From NCBI GenBank assembly GCA_014379045.1, contig JACMMK010000515.1:1-10070 (forward strand): a DNA stretch of 10,070 nt, given 5' to 3'. A program made the position numbers and the translations under genes. The DNA is from Burkholderiales bacterium. Its GTDB lineage: Bacteria > Pseudomonadota > Gammaproteobacteria > Burkholderiales > CAIKXV01. Below the pieces are notes generated by a model. It had not been told where the DNA came from. It ran no database searches and saw nothing but the letters and a program-made list of their open reading frames with translations. Each line of letters begins with the position of its first letter. Position 1 is the stretch's first letter. This document shows, in pieces, positions 1 to 7,414 of the stretch.

Positions 1-1376
1 GGGCGGTCCCGGCCGACTCTCTCGTGTCCGGTGCTGTCGCCCGCGGCGCCGGCTCGCGCCGACGAACGTTCGGGGTGACGGTCCGGGTGCCACCCTTCGA
101 CTTCGACGATCGGCAGCTTGCGCTTGATCAGTTTCTCGATGCTGGCGAGCATCTCGTCCTCGGCAGCGCTCACCAGCGAGATCGCCTCGCCGAGCAGTCC
201 CGCGCGTCCAGTACGCCCGATACGGTGCACGTAGTCTTCAGCCGACTGCGGCAACTCGTAGTTGATCACGTGCGGCAGGTGGTCGATATCGAGTCCACGT
301 GCCGCGATATCGGTGGCGACCAGCAGCGCGATGCGGTTCGCCTTGAAGTCGGCGAGGGCCTGCATGCGCTCGGCCTGTGTCTTGTCGCTGTGGATCTCGG
401 CTGCAGACAGCCCTTCCTGCTGCAGCGACAGCGCCAGACGGCGCGCCGACTGCTTGGTGCGGGTGAACACCAGAACCTGTGCGAGCGCGCGGCTGCGCAC
501 GAGATGCGACAGCAGCCGTCGCTTGTTCACTTCATCGCAGCGGTGGATCGTATGGGTGATCGTCTCGGCCGTCGCGTTCGGGCGCGCGACCTCGATCCGG
601 ATCGGCGTCTTCAGCAACTGCTCCGACAGCCGCTTGACCTCATCGGGGAAGGTCGCCGAAAACAGCACGCTCTGCCGGCGTTCCGGCAGCAGCGCGAGAA
701 TGCGCTTGATGTCGGGCATGAAGCCCATGTCGAGCATCCGGTCGGCCTCGTCGAGCACGAGAAACTCGACCTGCGCCAACGAGATGGTCTTCTGCTGCAG
801 GTGATCGAGCAGGCGCCCGGGGGTGGCGACGACGATTTCCACTCCGGCGCGCAACTGGGCGATCTGCGGGTCGATCGAAACCCCGCCGAAGACGCAGGTC
901 GCGCGCAGATTCGTGTACTTGGCGTACTCGCGCACGCTCTCTTCTACCTGCGCCGCGAGTTCGCGCGTCGGTGCCAGGATCAGCGCGCGTACTTGATGCC
1001 GTGCCGGAGACACGCTCGTGTTCGCATGCGCACGAAGCCGTTGCAGCATCGGCAGCGCGAACGCGGCGGTCTTGCCGGTCCCGGTCTGGGCGCCACCGAG
1101 CAGGTCGATGCCGCGCATCACATGCGGAATCGCCTGCGTCTGTATCGGCGTCGGCTCCTTGTACCCGAGTTCGTCGAGCGCACGTAACAGCTCGGGCGCG
1201 AGACCGAGATCCTTGAAGCTGCAAGCCGCCACAGCCGTCGCGACGAGGCCTGACTCAGCCTGCGACCGCGTCGCGGGTGGCACTTCTGAAGCGCCGTGAG
1301 AAGGGGAAGGGCAGTCTTCGACCGAATCTGCAGCCAGTTCTGCAGAGACTACTTCTGGATATTCTGTACTCGACAT
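1..1376 (-). CDS. rhlE: DEAD-box ATP-dependent RNA helicase, RhlE type (3' end beyond window)
   Basis: This gene encodes an ATP-dependent RNA unwinding enzyme of the cytoplasm. RhlE-type helicases act in ribosome assembly and RNA turnover. Reading from the ATG at 1376 gives 458 codons with no stop before the window edge, so the C-terminus is missing. Visible motifs: Q motif with F54 and PTPIQ (75-79); Walker A AQTGTGKT (96-103); PTRELA (136-141); TPGR (185-188); DEAD (209-212); SAT (240-242); ARGLD (359-363); HRIGRTGR (384-391). After the core comes an Arg-rich tail, as in RhlE. Family members usually begin only a few residues before the Q-motif aromatic, whereas this reading has a 53-residue leader that is acidic and Ser/Ala/Pro-rich. 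No good Shine-Dalgarno precedes 1376. A GTG at V32 or V49 is an alternative start. The family is certain; the RhlE subfamily is likely and the start uncertain. Confidence 0.9.
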   Translation of the reverse strand, partial: MSSTEYPEVVSAELAADSVEDCPSPSHGASEVPPATRSQAESGLVATAVAACSFKDLGLAPELLRALDELGYKEPTPIQTQAIPHVMRGIDLLGGAQTGTGKTAAFALPMLQRLRAHANTSVSPARHQVRALILAPTRELAAQVEESVREYAKYTNLRATCVFGGVSIDPQIAQLRAGVEIVVATPGRLLDHLQQKTISLAQVEFLVLDEADRMLDMGFMPDIKRILALLPERRQSVLFSATFPDEVKRLSEQLLKTPIRIEVARPNATAETITHTIHRCDEVNKRRLLSHLVRSRALAQVLVFTRTKQSARRLALSLQQEGLSAAEIHSDKTQAERMQALADFKANRIALLVATDIAARGLDIDHLPHVINYELPQSAEDYVHRIGRTGRAGLLGEAISLVSAAEDEMLASIEKLIKRKLPIVEVEGWHPDRHPERSSARAGAAGDSTGHERVGRDR

Positions 1377-1485
1377 ATTGCATGAGGATAACACTGTTTC
1401 GGCGCGCGTCGGGAAGGTATTGGCAACCTGCAGTTACAGCGCGAATCTGCCGGTTCGGCCTGCGGCGCGCGTCCCGGCACGTGCG
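1377..1485. promoter_or_regulatory. divergent intergenic region between two helicase genes
   Basis: This gap should carry the promoters of both the leftward RNA helicase and the rightward DNA helicase, because the two genes point away from each other. It is less GC-rich than its flanks. A TTGGCA hexamer lies at 1420-1425 on the plus strand, but no convincing -10 box follows at about 17 nt (1443-1448 reads GAATCT). I can support a promoter region by position only, not defined elements. If either gene starts further downstream, the region is larger. Confidence 0.3.
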
Positions 1486-3621
1486 ATGATCGCGGTCGCT
1501 CGAAGTGCTGCGTCGACTGCCGATGCTGTGGTGGTGGGGAGGCTCTGCCCCGTCGCCGGTTTGTCCGTCACGAGCGATTCCCACCCTCACGATGCCTTCG
1601 TCTTCACCCTGAACGCCAGTCTCGAACACGTCTTCTCCGCCGAAGGGCCGTTGGCGCGCGCGGTGCCGGGCTATCGACCGCGCCCCGGGCAGGTGGAGCT
1701 CGCGAGCGCGATCGCGCGCACCTTGCGCGACCAGGGCGTGCTCGTTGCCGAGGCGGGTACCGGCACCGGCAAGACCTTCGCCTATCTCGTGCCGGCCCTG
1801 CTATCCGGGGCCAAGGTGATCATCTCGACCGGCACCAAGACCTTGCAGGACCAGCTGTTCGAACGCGACCTGCCACTGGTACGCGCCGCGCTCAACGTGC
1901 CGATCGCGGTCGCGCTGCTCAAGGGACGCTCGAACTACCTCTGCCACTACCATCTCGAGCGCAATGCGCGCGAAGGTCTGTTCAGCAGCGCCCAGGACGT
2001 GCGTCACTTCCGCGAGATAGAACGTTTCGCGAAGACGAGCAAGACCGGCGATCGCAGCGAGCTCGCAGCGGTACCCGACACCGCCCCGGCGTGGGCGTGG
2101 GCGACCTCGACGCGCGAAAACTGCCTCGGCGCCGAGTGCGCGCACTTCCAGCGTTGTTTCGTGATGGAGGCGCGCCGCAACGCCCTGGCCGCCGACCTCG
2201 TCGTGGTCAATCATCACCTGTTCTTCGCTGATGTCGCATTGCGCGATACGGGCTTCGCTGAATTATTGCCCACGTGCGATGCCGTGATCTTCGACGAAGC
2301 GCATGCGTTGCCGGATACCGCGAGCATGTTCTTCGGCGAGTCGGTGTCGACCACGCAGATGCTCGATCTTGCGCGCGACACCCGCGGCGAGGCGCTGGCA
2401 GGCGCGCGCGACTATGCGCCGTTGCCGGTGGCAGCCTCGGCGTTCGAGAAGGCGACCCGCGACCTGCGCCTGGCGGTACGCGAAGAGTCGGGGCGGCTCA
2501 GCTTGCGCCTGCTGCGCGAGCGGCCAACGTTCACCTCCGCGCTCGACCACGTGCTCGCGACCCTGATGCGCCTCGGCGAGCATCTGGCGGAGCAATCGGA
2601 GCGCAGCGAAGGGCTCGAAAAGTGCACCGAGCGTGCGACCGCGCTGTATGAGCGCCTCGAGCGGTGGCGCGTGCAGGCAGCACACGCGAGTACCGACCTT
2701 CACGCCGATGTTCGTCACGACGACGCTCGGGGCGCTGACGGTGCGGACGACACCGAAGGTGGCTGGGTACTCTGGGGCGAGACGTTCGCCCAGTCTTTGC
2801 AACTGCACGCGACGCCTTTGTCGATCGCCCGTATTTTTCGTCAGCAGATGGGTACCGGGGCCTCCGTGCGTGCGCGCGCGTGGGTATTCACCTCGGCGAC
2901 GCTGTCGATCGACGGCGACTTCAGTCATTACGCCGGCACGCTCGGGTTGGCCGATGCCGAATGCGCCGCGTGGCCGAGTCCGTTCGATTTCGCGCGGCAG
3001 TCGCTGTTGTACGTGCCGCCCGGCATGCCCGAGCCGAACACGCCGGACTATGTGCGCGCGGTGGTCGACGCGGCGCTGCCGGTGATCGAAGCGGCCGGTG
3101 GGCGCACGTTCGTGCTCTGCACCAGCCTGCGTGCGATGCGCGCCGCGCACGCGCTGCTCGACGAGGCGTTTCGCCGGCGCGGCCTGTTGTTCCCGCTGAT
3201 GGTGCAGGGCGAGGGGCCGCGCAACGAGTTGCTCGAACGGTTTCGCAGTCGCGGCGATGCGGTGCTCGTCGCGAGCCATTCGTTCTGGGAAGGTGTCGAT
3301 GTACGCGGCGACGCGCTGTCGGTGGTGGTGATCGACAAGCTGCCGTTCGCGCCGCCCGACGATCCGGTGCTCGCCGCGCGCATCGAACATGTCAATCGCA
3401 GCGGCGGCAATGCGTTCGGCGAGATTCAACTACCCCAGGCGGCGATCACGCTGAAGCAGGGCGCCGGACGGCTGATCCGCGACGAAACCGATCGCGGCGT
3501 GTTGATGATCTGCGATCCGCGGTTGCTGTCGAAGGGGTATGGCAGGAAGATCCTGAAAAGCCTCCCGCCGATGACGCTGACCCGCGAGCTGAATGCCGTG
3601 CAGAAATTCTTTCGCGAATAG
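1486..3621 (+). CDS. yoaA: ATP-dependent DNA helicase, YoaA/DinG (XPD-like iron-sulfur) family
   Basis: This gene encodes a 5'-3' superfamily 2 DNA helicase of the XPD/DinG group; in E. coli YoaA acts in damage tolerance and replication repair. Numbering from the ATG at 1486 gives 711 residues. Walker A EAGTGTGKT is at 89-97. Four cysteines (C153, C213, C218, C224) match the spacing of the [4Fe-4S] cluster domain. DEAH is at 270-273, the SAT motif at 470-472, and motif VI QGAGRLIR at 658-665. The opening segment FSAEGPLARAVPGYRPRP (residues 50-67) resembles YoaA more than long DinG proteins. A variable Asp/His-rich linker lies at about 400-426. The start is uncertain. Codon use before about 1560 looks non-coding, no Shine-Dalgarno precedes 1486, and an in-frame TTG at 1561 would give a protein closer to family length. 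The upstream TTG at 1378 is unlikely. The stop is only 21 bp from the convergent rimO stop. Confidence 0.9.
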   Translation: MIAVARSAASTADAVVVGRLCPVAGLSVTSDSHPHDAFVFTLNASLEHVFSAEGPLARAVPGYRPRPGQVELASAIARTLRDQGVLVAEAGTGTGKTFAYLVPALLSGAKVIISTGTKTLQDQLFERDLPLVRAALNVPIAVALLKGRSNYLCHYHLERNAREGLFSSAQDVRHFREIERFAKTSKTGDRSELAAVPDTAPAWAWATSTRENCLGAECAHFQRCFVMEARRNALAADLVVVNHHLFFADVALRDTGFAELLPTCDAVIFDEAHALPDTASMFFGESVSTTQMLDLARDTRGEALAGARDYAPLPVAASAFEKATRDLRLAVREESGRLSLRLLRERPTFTSALDHVLATLMRLGEHLAEQSERSEGLEKCTERATALYERLERWRVQAAHASTDLHADVRHDDARGADGADDTEGGWVLWGETFAQSLQLHATPLSIARIFRQQMGTGASVRARAWVFTSATLSIDGDFSHYAGTLGLADAECAAWPSPFDFARQSLLYVPPGMPEPNTPDYVRAVVDAALPVIEAAGGRTFVLCTSLRAMRAAHALLDEAFRRRGLLFPLMVQGEGPRNELLERFRSRGDAVLVASHSFWEGVDVRGDALSVVVIDKLPFAPPDDPVLAARIEHVNRSGGNAFGEIQLPQAAITLKQGAGRLIRDETDRGVLMICDPRLLSKGYGRKILKSLPPMTLTRELNAVQKFFRE

Positions 3622-3642
3622 CGTCCGCGTCGCACCGCCTCG

Positions 3643-5022
3643 TCAGACGCCGACCAAGGCGCGCGTGCGACGCCCGTGCAGGTCATGCGCATCGGCCCGG
3701 TCGATCTCCACATCGATGAAATCCCCGGGTTTCACCCCACGCGCCGCCGATACATAGACCTGCCCATCGATCTCCGGCGCATCGGCGTCGCTGCGACCGA
3801 CCGCCTTGGTCCCTGCGACCGAGTCGACCAGTACCCGTACCGTGCGCCCGATCTTGCGCTGGAGGCGCTCGGCGCTGATCCGTTCCTGCACTTCCATGAA
3901 GCGCGCACGGCGCGCTTCGCGCACGTCTTCGGGCACCGGATCGGGCAGGGCGTTCGCCGCTGCGCCATCGACCGGCGAGTAGGCGAAGCAGCCGACCCGA
4001 TCGAGCCGCGCCTCTTCGAGGAACGCGATCAATTCCTCGAACTCGGCATCGGTCTCACCGGGGAACCCGGTGATGAACGTGCTGCGCAGCGTGATTTCGG
4101 GGCAGATCGCGCGCCACGCGCGAATGCGCGCGAGGTTGTTCTCGGCACTCGCCGGGCGCTTCATCAGCTTCAGGATCCGCGGGCTCGCATGCTGGAACGG
4201 CACGTCCAGATACGGCAGCAGCCTGCCCTGCGCCATCAGCGGCACGACTTCATCCACGTGCGGATACGGATACACGTAATGCAGCCGTACCCACACACCG
4301 AACGACGCGAGCGCCTGCACGAGTTCGGTCATCCGCGTCTTCACCGGCCGTCCGCCCCAGAACCCGGTGCGATAGCGCACGTCGACGCCGTAGGCGCTGG
4401 TGTCCTGCGAGATCACCAGCAGCTCCTTCACGCCCGCGCGCACGAGGTGCTCGGCTTCCTGCAACACCTCGCCTACCGGTCGCGACACGAGATCACCGCG
4501 CAGCGACGGGATGATGCAGAACGTGCAGCGGTGGTTGCAGCCCTCGGAGATCTTCAGATACGCGTAATGCTTCGGCGTCAGCCGGATACCCTGCGGCGGT
4601 ACCAGATCGCTGAACGGATCGTGCGGCTGCGGCAGGTGCGCGTGCACCGCCTGCATCACTTCGTCGGTCGCGTGTGGCCCGGTGACGGCGATCAGCTCGG
4701 GATACCTGTCGCGCACGATCGTGCCCTTTGCGCCGAGGCACCCGGTGACGATCACCTTGCCGTTCTCGGCGAGCGCCTCACCGATCGCGTCCAGCGATTC
4801 CTCGACCGCGGCACCGATGAAGCCGCAGGTGTTGACGATCACCATGTCCGAACCCGCGTAATCGGGGGCGATCGTGTACCCCTCGGCGCGCAGCTGAGTC
4901 AGGATGCGTTCGGAATCGACCAGGGCCTTCGGGCACCCCAGCGAGACGAAGCCGACTTTCGGCACGGCGCGCGGCGCCGGGACCGATGATGCGCGGCGGT
5001 CCGCGCCGCGATCGGCGGGCAA
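3643..5022 (-). CDS. rimO: ribosomal protein S12 (aspartate) methylthiotransferase RimO
   Basis: RimO is a radical-SAM enzyme with two iron-sulfur clusters. It methylthiolates the beta-carbon of a conserved aspartate in ribosomal protein S12. The reading gives 459 residues, close to the family length of about 440. The N-terminal methylthiotransferase domain has its three cluster cysteines at C30 (in VSLGCPKALVDSER), C66 (NTCGF) and C95 (TGCLGA). The radical-SAM motif CNHRCTFC supplies C162, C166 and C169. The C-terminal 65-70 residues form the TRAM domain. The SLGCPKALVDSER signature separates RimO from MiaB. The TTG start at 5020-5022 lies 3 nt after the phaR stop. GGAAG inside the phaR end (5034-5038) could serve as ribosome site with an 11 nt spacer, implying translational coupling. 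A GTG at 4965 would give MPKVGFVSLGCPK, the more typical N-terminus, but has no visible ribosome site. Confidence 0.96.
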   Translation of the reverse strand: MPADRGADRRASSVPAPRAVPKVGFVSLGCPKALVDSERILTQLRAEGYTIAPDYAGSDMVIVNTCGFIGAAVEESLDAIGEALAENGKVIVTGCLGAKGTIVRDRYPELIAVTGPHATDEVMQAVHAHLPQPHDPFSDLVPPQGIRLTPKHYAYLKISEGCNHRCTFCIIPSLRGDLVSRPVGEVLQEAEHLVRAGVKELLVISQDTSAYGVDVRYRTGFWGGRPVKTRMTELVQALASFGVWVRLHYVYPYPHVDEVVPLMAQGRLLPYLDVPFQHASPRILKLMKRPASAENNLARIRAWRAICPEITLRSTFITGFPGETDAEFEELIAFLEEARLDRVGCFAYSPVDGAAANALPDPVPEDVREARRARFMEVQERISAERLQRKIGRTVRVLVDSVAGTKAVGRSDADAPEIDGQVYVSAARGVKPGDFIDVEIDRADAHDLHGRRTRALVGV

Positions 5023-5025
5023 GAA

Positions 5026-5613
5026 CTACTTGTCTTCCGGTTTGTTGCCGGAAGGCGTGCCAGTGACGCCGCCTGTCGCGCCGAAGCCCGGGAACGGAAA
5101 ACCGGTGAACAGGTTCTGCGTCTGCTTCTGCATCTGCTGCTGCATGTCGACGAACATCTTCGCGCTCTGCTCGAGATAGCCGCTCATCAGGCTCTGGATC
5201 GCTGGGCCCTGCATCTTGACGATCTGGTTCCAGGCCTCGGTATTCATCATGGGATTGGCGGTGTACAGCGAGCGCGACTGATCCTTCAACTGCTGCTGGA
5301 TCCCCATGAACGTCTGGATGTTCTTCTCCAGATAGCTGCCCATCATGCCCTGCATCGCATTGCCGTAGAAACGGATCATCTGCGACAGCATGTCGGACGA
5401 GAACATCGGTGCGTCGCTGTTCTCTTCATCGAGAATGATCTGCAGCAGGATGTTGCGGGTCAGATCGTCGTTCGACTTGGCATCGATCACCTGAAACGGC
5501 GTCTGCTCCAGAACCAGCTGCTTGACGTTGGCCAGCGTGATGTAGGTGCTGGTGGCGGTGTCATAGAGTCGACGATTGGGGTACTTCTTGATGATGCGGG
5601 GTGTCTCGCTCAT
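5026..5613 (-). CDS. phaR: polyhydroxyalkanoate synthesis repressor PhaR
   Basis: PhaR is a cytoplasmic DNA-binding repressor that also binds PHB. When polymer granules form they titrate PhaR and release repression of the phasin gene and often of phaR itself. The protein has 195 residues from the ATG at 5613, preceded by a purine-rich ribosome site (GAGAG). The N-terminal DNA-binding domain (about 5-65) carries the family signature IIKKYPNRRLYDT (7-19) and STYITL (22-27). The middle (about 70-165) holds PHB-accumulation regulatory repeats rich in Gln and Met, for example SQMIRFYGNAMQGMMGSYLE and a similar SLMSGYLEQSAKMFVDMQQQ, and is probably helical and granule-binding. The tail is Gly/Pro/Phe-rich. 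It is divergent from phaP, its expected main target, and is followed by rimO after 3 nt. Longer upstream readings are not supported. Confidence 0.96.
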   Translation of the reverse strand: MSETPRIIKKYPNRRLYDTATSTYITLANVKQLVLEQTPFQVIDAKSNDDLTRNILLQIILDEENSDAPMFSSDMLSQMIRFYGNAMQGMMGSYLEKNIQTFMGIQQQLKDQSRSLYTANPMMNTEAWNQIVKMQGPAIQSLMSGYLEQSAKMFVDMQQQMQKQTQNLFTGFPFPGFGATGGVTGTPSGNKPEDK

Positions 5614-5868
5614 GATCTCTCGTCCGGCGTCGGTCGGTAGGTCTGGGGTGATGTCGAGCCGGGCGGTTGTGCACGGTTCGGAATTCCTGTCCGGGCCCCG
5701 TAGTCGGGCATGATGCCGCGGGCGGAGCATTCGTGGAAGCGTTTTTGGCACACGTCGACCGCCGCCGATGCGATTTGTCGCAATGTCTGGAGCTAAAGCC
5801 CGGCGCGGGCCCACGGCTCTGGGCGGCGGAGTTTAGCGGATTTCTGCCGGGCAGGGAGGCCTGGTCCG
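5614..5868. promoter_or_regulatory. phaR-phaP divergent intergenic region
   Basis: This 255 bp gap separates the regulator gene (leftward) from the phasin gene (rightward), so it should hold both promoters and the PhaR operator. Two perfect dyads are visible: GGCAT-G-ATGCC at 5707-5717 and TGCGA-TTTG-TCGCA at 5769-5782. A GTGCAC palindrome is at 5669-5674. I cannot assign clear -35/-10 pairs in either direction. Open frames through this stretch extend phaR or phaP artificially and show no recognisable protein. Confidence 0.5.
5769..5782. promoter_or_regulatory. candidate PhaR operator upstream of phaP
   Basis: This is a perfect inverted repeat, TGCGA and TCGCA separated by TTTG, centred about 94 bp before the phasin start. 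PhaR proteins are known to bind TGC-rich dyads in front of phasin genes and of their own genes. Assigning this dyad to PhaR is inference from position and base content. It could also overlap a -35 element, because TTGTCG at 5776-5781 is hexamer-like. Confidence 0.35.
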
Positions 5869-6435
5869 ATGACAGTCTGGAACACGCCAGAAGAGTTGGC
5901 AAAGCTTCAGCACGAGAGCATGTCGTCGGCCATTCGGGTCGCGCAGTTGACGGTCGAGGCCTCGCAGAAGCTGCTCGGCGTGCAATGGGAGGCGGCGCGC
6001 CAGGCGGTAGATGCCGGGTCGCGCAATATCCAGGCGCTCGCGCAGGTGAATTCGCGCGAGGCCGCGATGGCATTGCGCGCCAAGCTCGCCGAGCAGGCAG
6101 TCGAGCAGGCGCTCGACTACTCCGAAAAACTGTACAGCGTTGCCGCCGAAGTGCAGGCGCAGTTCACCGATCTGGTCGCACGCGGCATGGACGATCGCTC
6201 GGCGGAGATGCAGTCGACGATGGAAAAACTGCTCGAAGCGACCCCTTCAGGCGCGGCCGCCGCCACCGCGGCGGTACGCAGTGCGCTCGCCGCGGGACAG
6301 GCCGCGCTCGACGGGATGACGCGCACCAGCCGGCAGTTGTCGGATATCGCCCGCGCCGGGATCAAGGCATCGAGCCGGGAAGCGAACGAGCTGAATGCGG
6401 CCATGGCCGACGAGGCGGAAGCGCAGAAGCGCTGA
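5869..6435 (+). CDS. phaP: phasin family protein (PHA granule-associated)
   Basis: Phasins are small amphipathic proteins that coat polyhydroxyalkanoate granules, limit their coalescence and affect polymer yield. The product has 188 residues, the usual phasin length. It is almost entirely Ala/Gln/Glu/Leu-rich helix, has no cysteine, signal peptide or membrane segment, and contains typical phasin stretches such as LTVEASQKLL (27-36). The ATG at 5869 is preceded by a strong GGGAGG site (5854-5859) with 9 nt spacing. It faces away from phaR, the expected repressor, and converges on phaB, leaving 85 bp between stops. Location beside phaR, phaB and phaC supports a granule role. Composition-driven families like this are hard to subdivide, so the exact phasin class is open. 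Confidence 0.9.
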   Translation: MTVWNTPEELAKLQHESMSSAIRVAQLTVEASQKLLGVQWEAARQAVDAGSRNIQALAQVNSREAAMALRAKLAEQAVEQALDYSEKLYSVAAEVQAQFTDLVARGMDDRSAEMQSTMEKLLEATPSGAAAATAAVRSALAAGQAALDGMTRTSRQLSDIARAGIKASSREANELNAAMADEAEAQKR

Positions 6436-6520
6436 TTCGGCGCCGCACCGTGTTCGGCTCCGGGCAAACGCACAGGCGCCGACGCGCCGGGATGCGCGCG
6501 GCGAGTGCGTGCGTCACCGC

Positions 6521-7264
6521 TCACGACATGTGCTGGCCGCCGTTGATCGCGATGTTCGACCCGGTCACGAACGCGGCTTCTTCCGAACAGAGATAGGCGA
6601 CCAGTCCGGCGACTTCTTCCGGCTTGCCCAGCCGACCCATCGGAATCTGCGGCACGATCTTGCTGTCGAGCACGTCTTTGGGAATCGCCATCACCATCTG
6701 GGTACCGATGTAACCGGGCGAGATCGTATTTACGGTCACCCCCTTGCGTGCGACTTCGAGCGCCAATGCCTTGGTGAAGCCATGCATCCCCGCCTTCGCT
6801 GCGGAATAATTCGTCTGGCCGAACGCCCCCTTCTGGCCATTGACCGACGAAATGTTCACGACCCGGCCCCAACCCCGATCGACCATGCCGTCGACGACCG
6901 GCTTGCACATGTTGAAAACGCTGTCGAGGTTGGTCTTGAGCACCGCGTCCCAGTCCACCTTGCCCATTTTCCTGAACGTCATATCGCGCGTGATACCTGC
7001 ATTGTTCACGAGCACGTCGATCGGACCGACGTCCTCGAGCACCTTGGCGGTGCCCGCGAGGCACGAGTCGAACTCCGAGACGTCGATCTGGACCGCGTAG
7101 ATGTCGTGACCTTTCGACTTCATCGCTTCCAGCCACGCTGGAGCCTTCGTGTTACCGGGTGAATAGCTCACCACGACCTTGTAATCCATCTGCGAGAGTT
7201 TGGTTGCGATCGCTTCACCAAGTCCACCCATGCCCCCAGTCACCAGCGCCACTCTCTTGGCCAT
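6521..7264 (-). CDS. phaB: NADPH-dependent acetoacetyl-CoA reductase PhaB
   Basis: PhaB reduces acetoacetyl-CoA to (R)-3-hydroxybutyryl-CoA, the monomer for PHB synthase. It is a short-chain dehydrogenase/reductase of 247 residues, almost exactly the length of characterised PhaB proteins. The nucleotide-binding motif TGGMGGLG is at 9-16, NNAG at 87-90, and the catalytic tetrad is N112, S140, Y153 and K157 within SSVNGQKGAFGQTNYSAAK. The C-terminus NGGQHMS is typical. The ATG at 7264 has a clear GGGAGA ribosome site a few bases upstream, so an extension to a GTG at 7315 is not needed. It lies 150 bp downstream of phaC on the same strand and convergent with phaP. The SSVNGQKG motif favours PhaB over FabG, which has the same fold. 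Confidence 0.95.
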   Translation of the reverse strand: MAKRVALVTGGMGGLGEAIATKLSQMDYKVVVSYSPGNTKAPAWLEAMKSKGHDIYAVQIDVSEFDSCLAGTAKVLEDVGPIDVLVNNAGITRDMTFRKMGKVDWDAVLKTNLDSVFNMCKPVVDGMVDRGWGRVVNISSVNGQKGAFGQTNYSAAKAGMHGFTKALALEVARKGVTVNTISPGYIGTQMVMAIPKDVLDSKIVPQIPMGRLGKPEEVAGLVAYLCSEEAAFVTGSNIAINGGQHMS

Positions 7265-7377
7265 CGTCGTCTCCCGTCGTCTGCGCAATGCGCATCGTTC
7301 GCGGCCTGCGTGCACAGAGCCCGCACCGTGTTGCGTTCATCGTACCCCAACACGCGCTGCGCTCAGACCGCAATACC

Positions 7378-7403
7378 TGCTGCAAAGCAACATCAGAGCA
7401 GCA
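7378..7403. promoter_or_regulatory. TGC/GCA dyad between phaC and phaB, candidate PhaR operator or attenuator
   Basis: TGCTGC at 7378-7383 pairs with GCAGCA at 7398-7403 across a 14 nt spacer. Nested inside is CTGC-AAA-GCA (7380-7389). This resembles the CTGC-N3/4-GCAG dyads that I recall being reported for PhaR in alphaproteobacteria, with one end base mismatched (A instead of G). The element starts 11 nt after the phaC stop and lies over 110 bp before phaB. It could therefore control a phaB promoter, or act as an RNA hairpin between the two genes. No T-run follows on the minus strand, so a simple intrinsic terminator is unlikely. Confidence 0.4.
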
Positions 7404-7414
7404 CTCGTCGGGGG

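Noticed and set aside
24..1187. 387-codon plus-strand open frame over the left edge
   Set aside because: The minus strand carries an uninterrupted DEAD-box helicase with every motif; this frame is its antisense shadow.
2263..3429. 388-codon minus-strand open frame inside the DNA helicase
   Set aside because: Antisense shadow of the YoaA-type gene; composition dominated by Arg/Ala/His with no domain.
3621..3650. GCGTC...GACGC repeat at the convergent helicase/rimO stops
   Set aside because: Five-base arms with 20 nt between and no T-run; too weak to call a terminator.
3676..4989. 437-codon open frame on the plus strand opposite rimO
   Set aside because: It is a shadow of the high-GC rimO coding frame: Arg/His-rich, no recognisable domain, and the opposite strand encodes a full RimO with all six cluster cysteines.
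6438..6481. CGGCGCC...GGCGCCG inverted repeat between the convergent phaP and phaB genes as a bidirectional terminator
   Set aside because: Arms are only 7 bp, the loop is 30 nt, each arm is itself largely palindromic, and no T-run follows on either strand; expected by chance in high-GC DNA.
6823..6823. PhaB residue A147, where I recall Gln in the Cupriavidus enzyme
   Set aside because: Ala at this site is, from memory, common in other betaproteobacterial PhaB proteins, and the catalytic residues are all intact; ordinary family variation.
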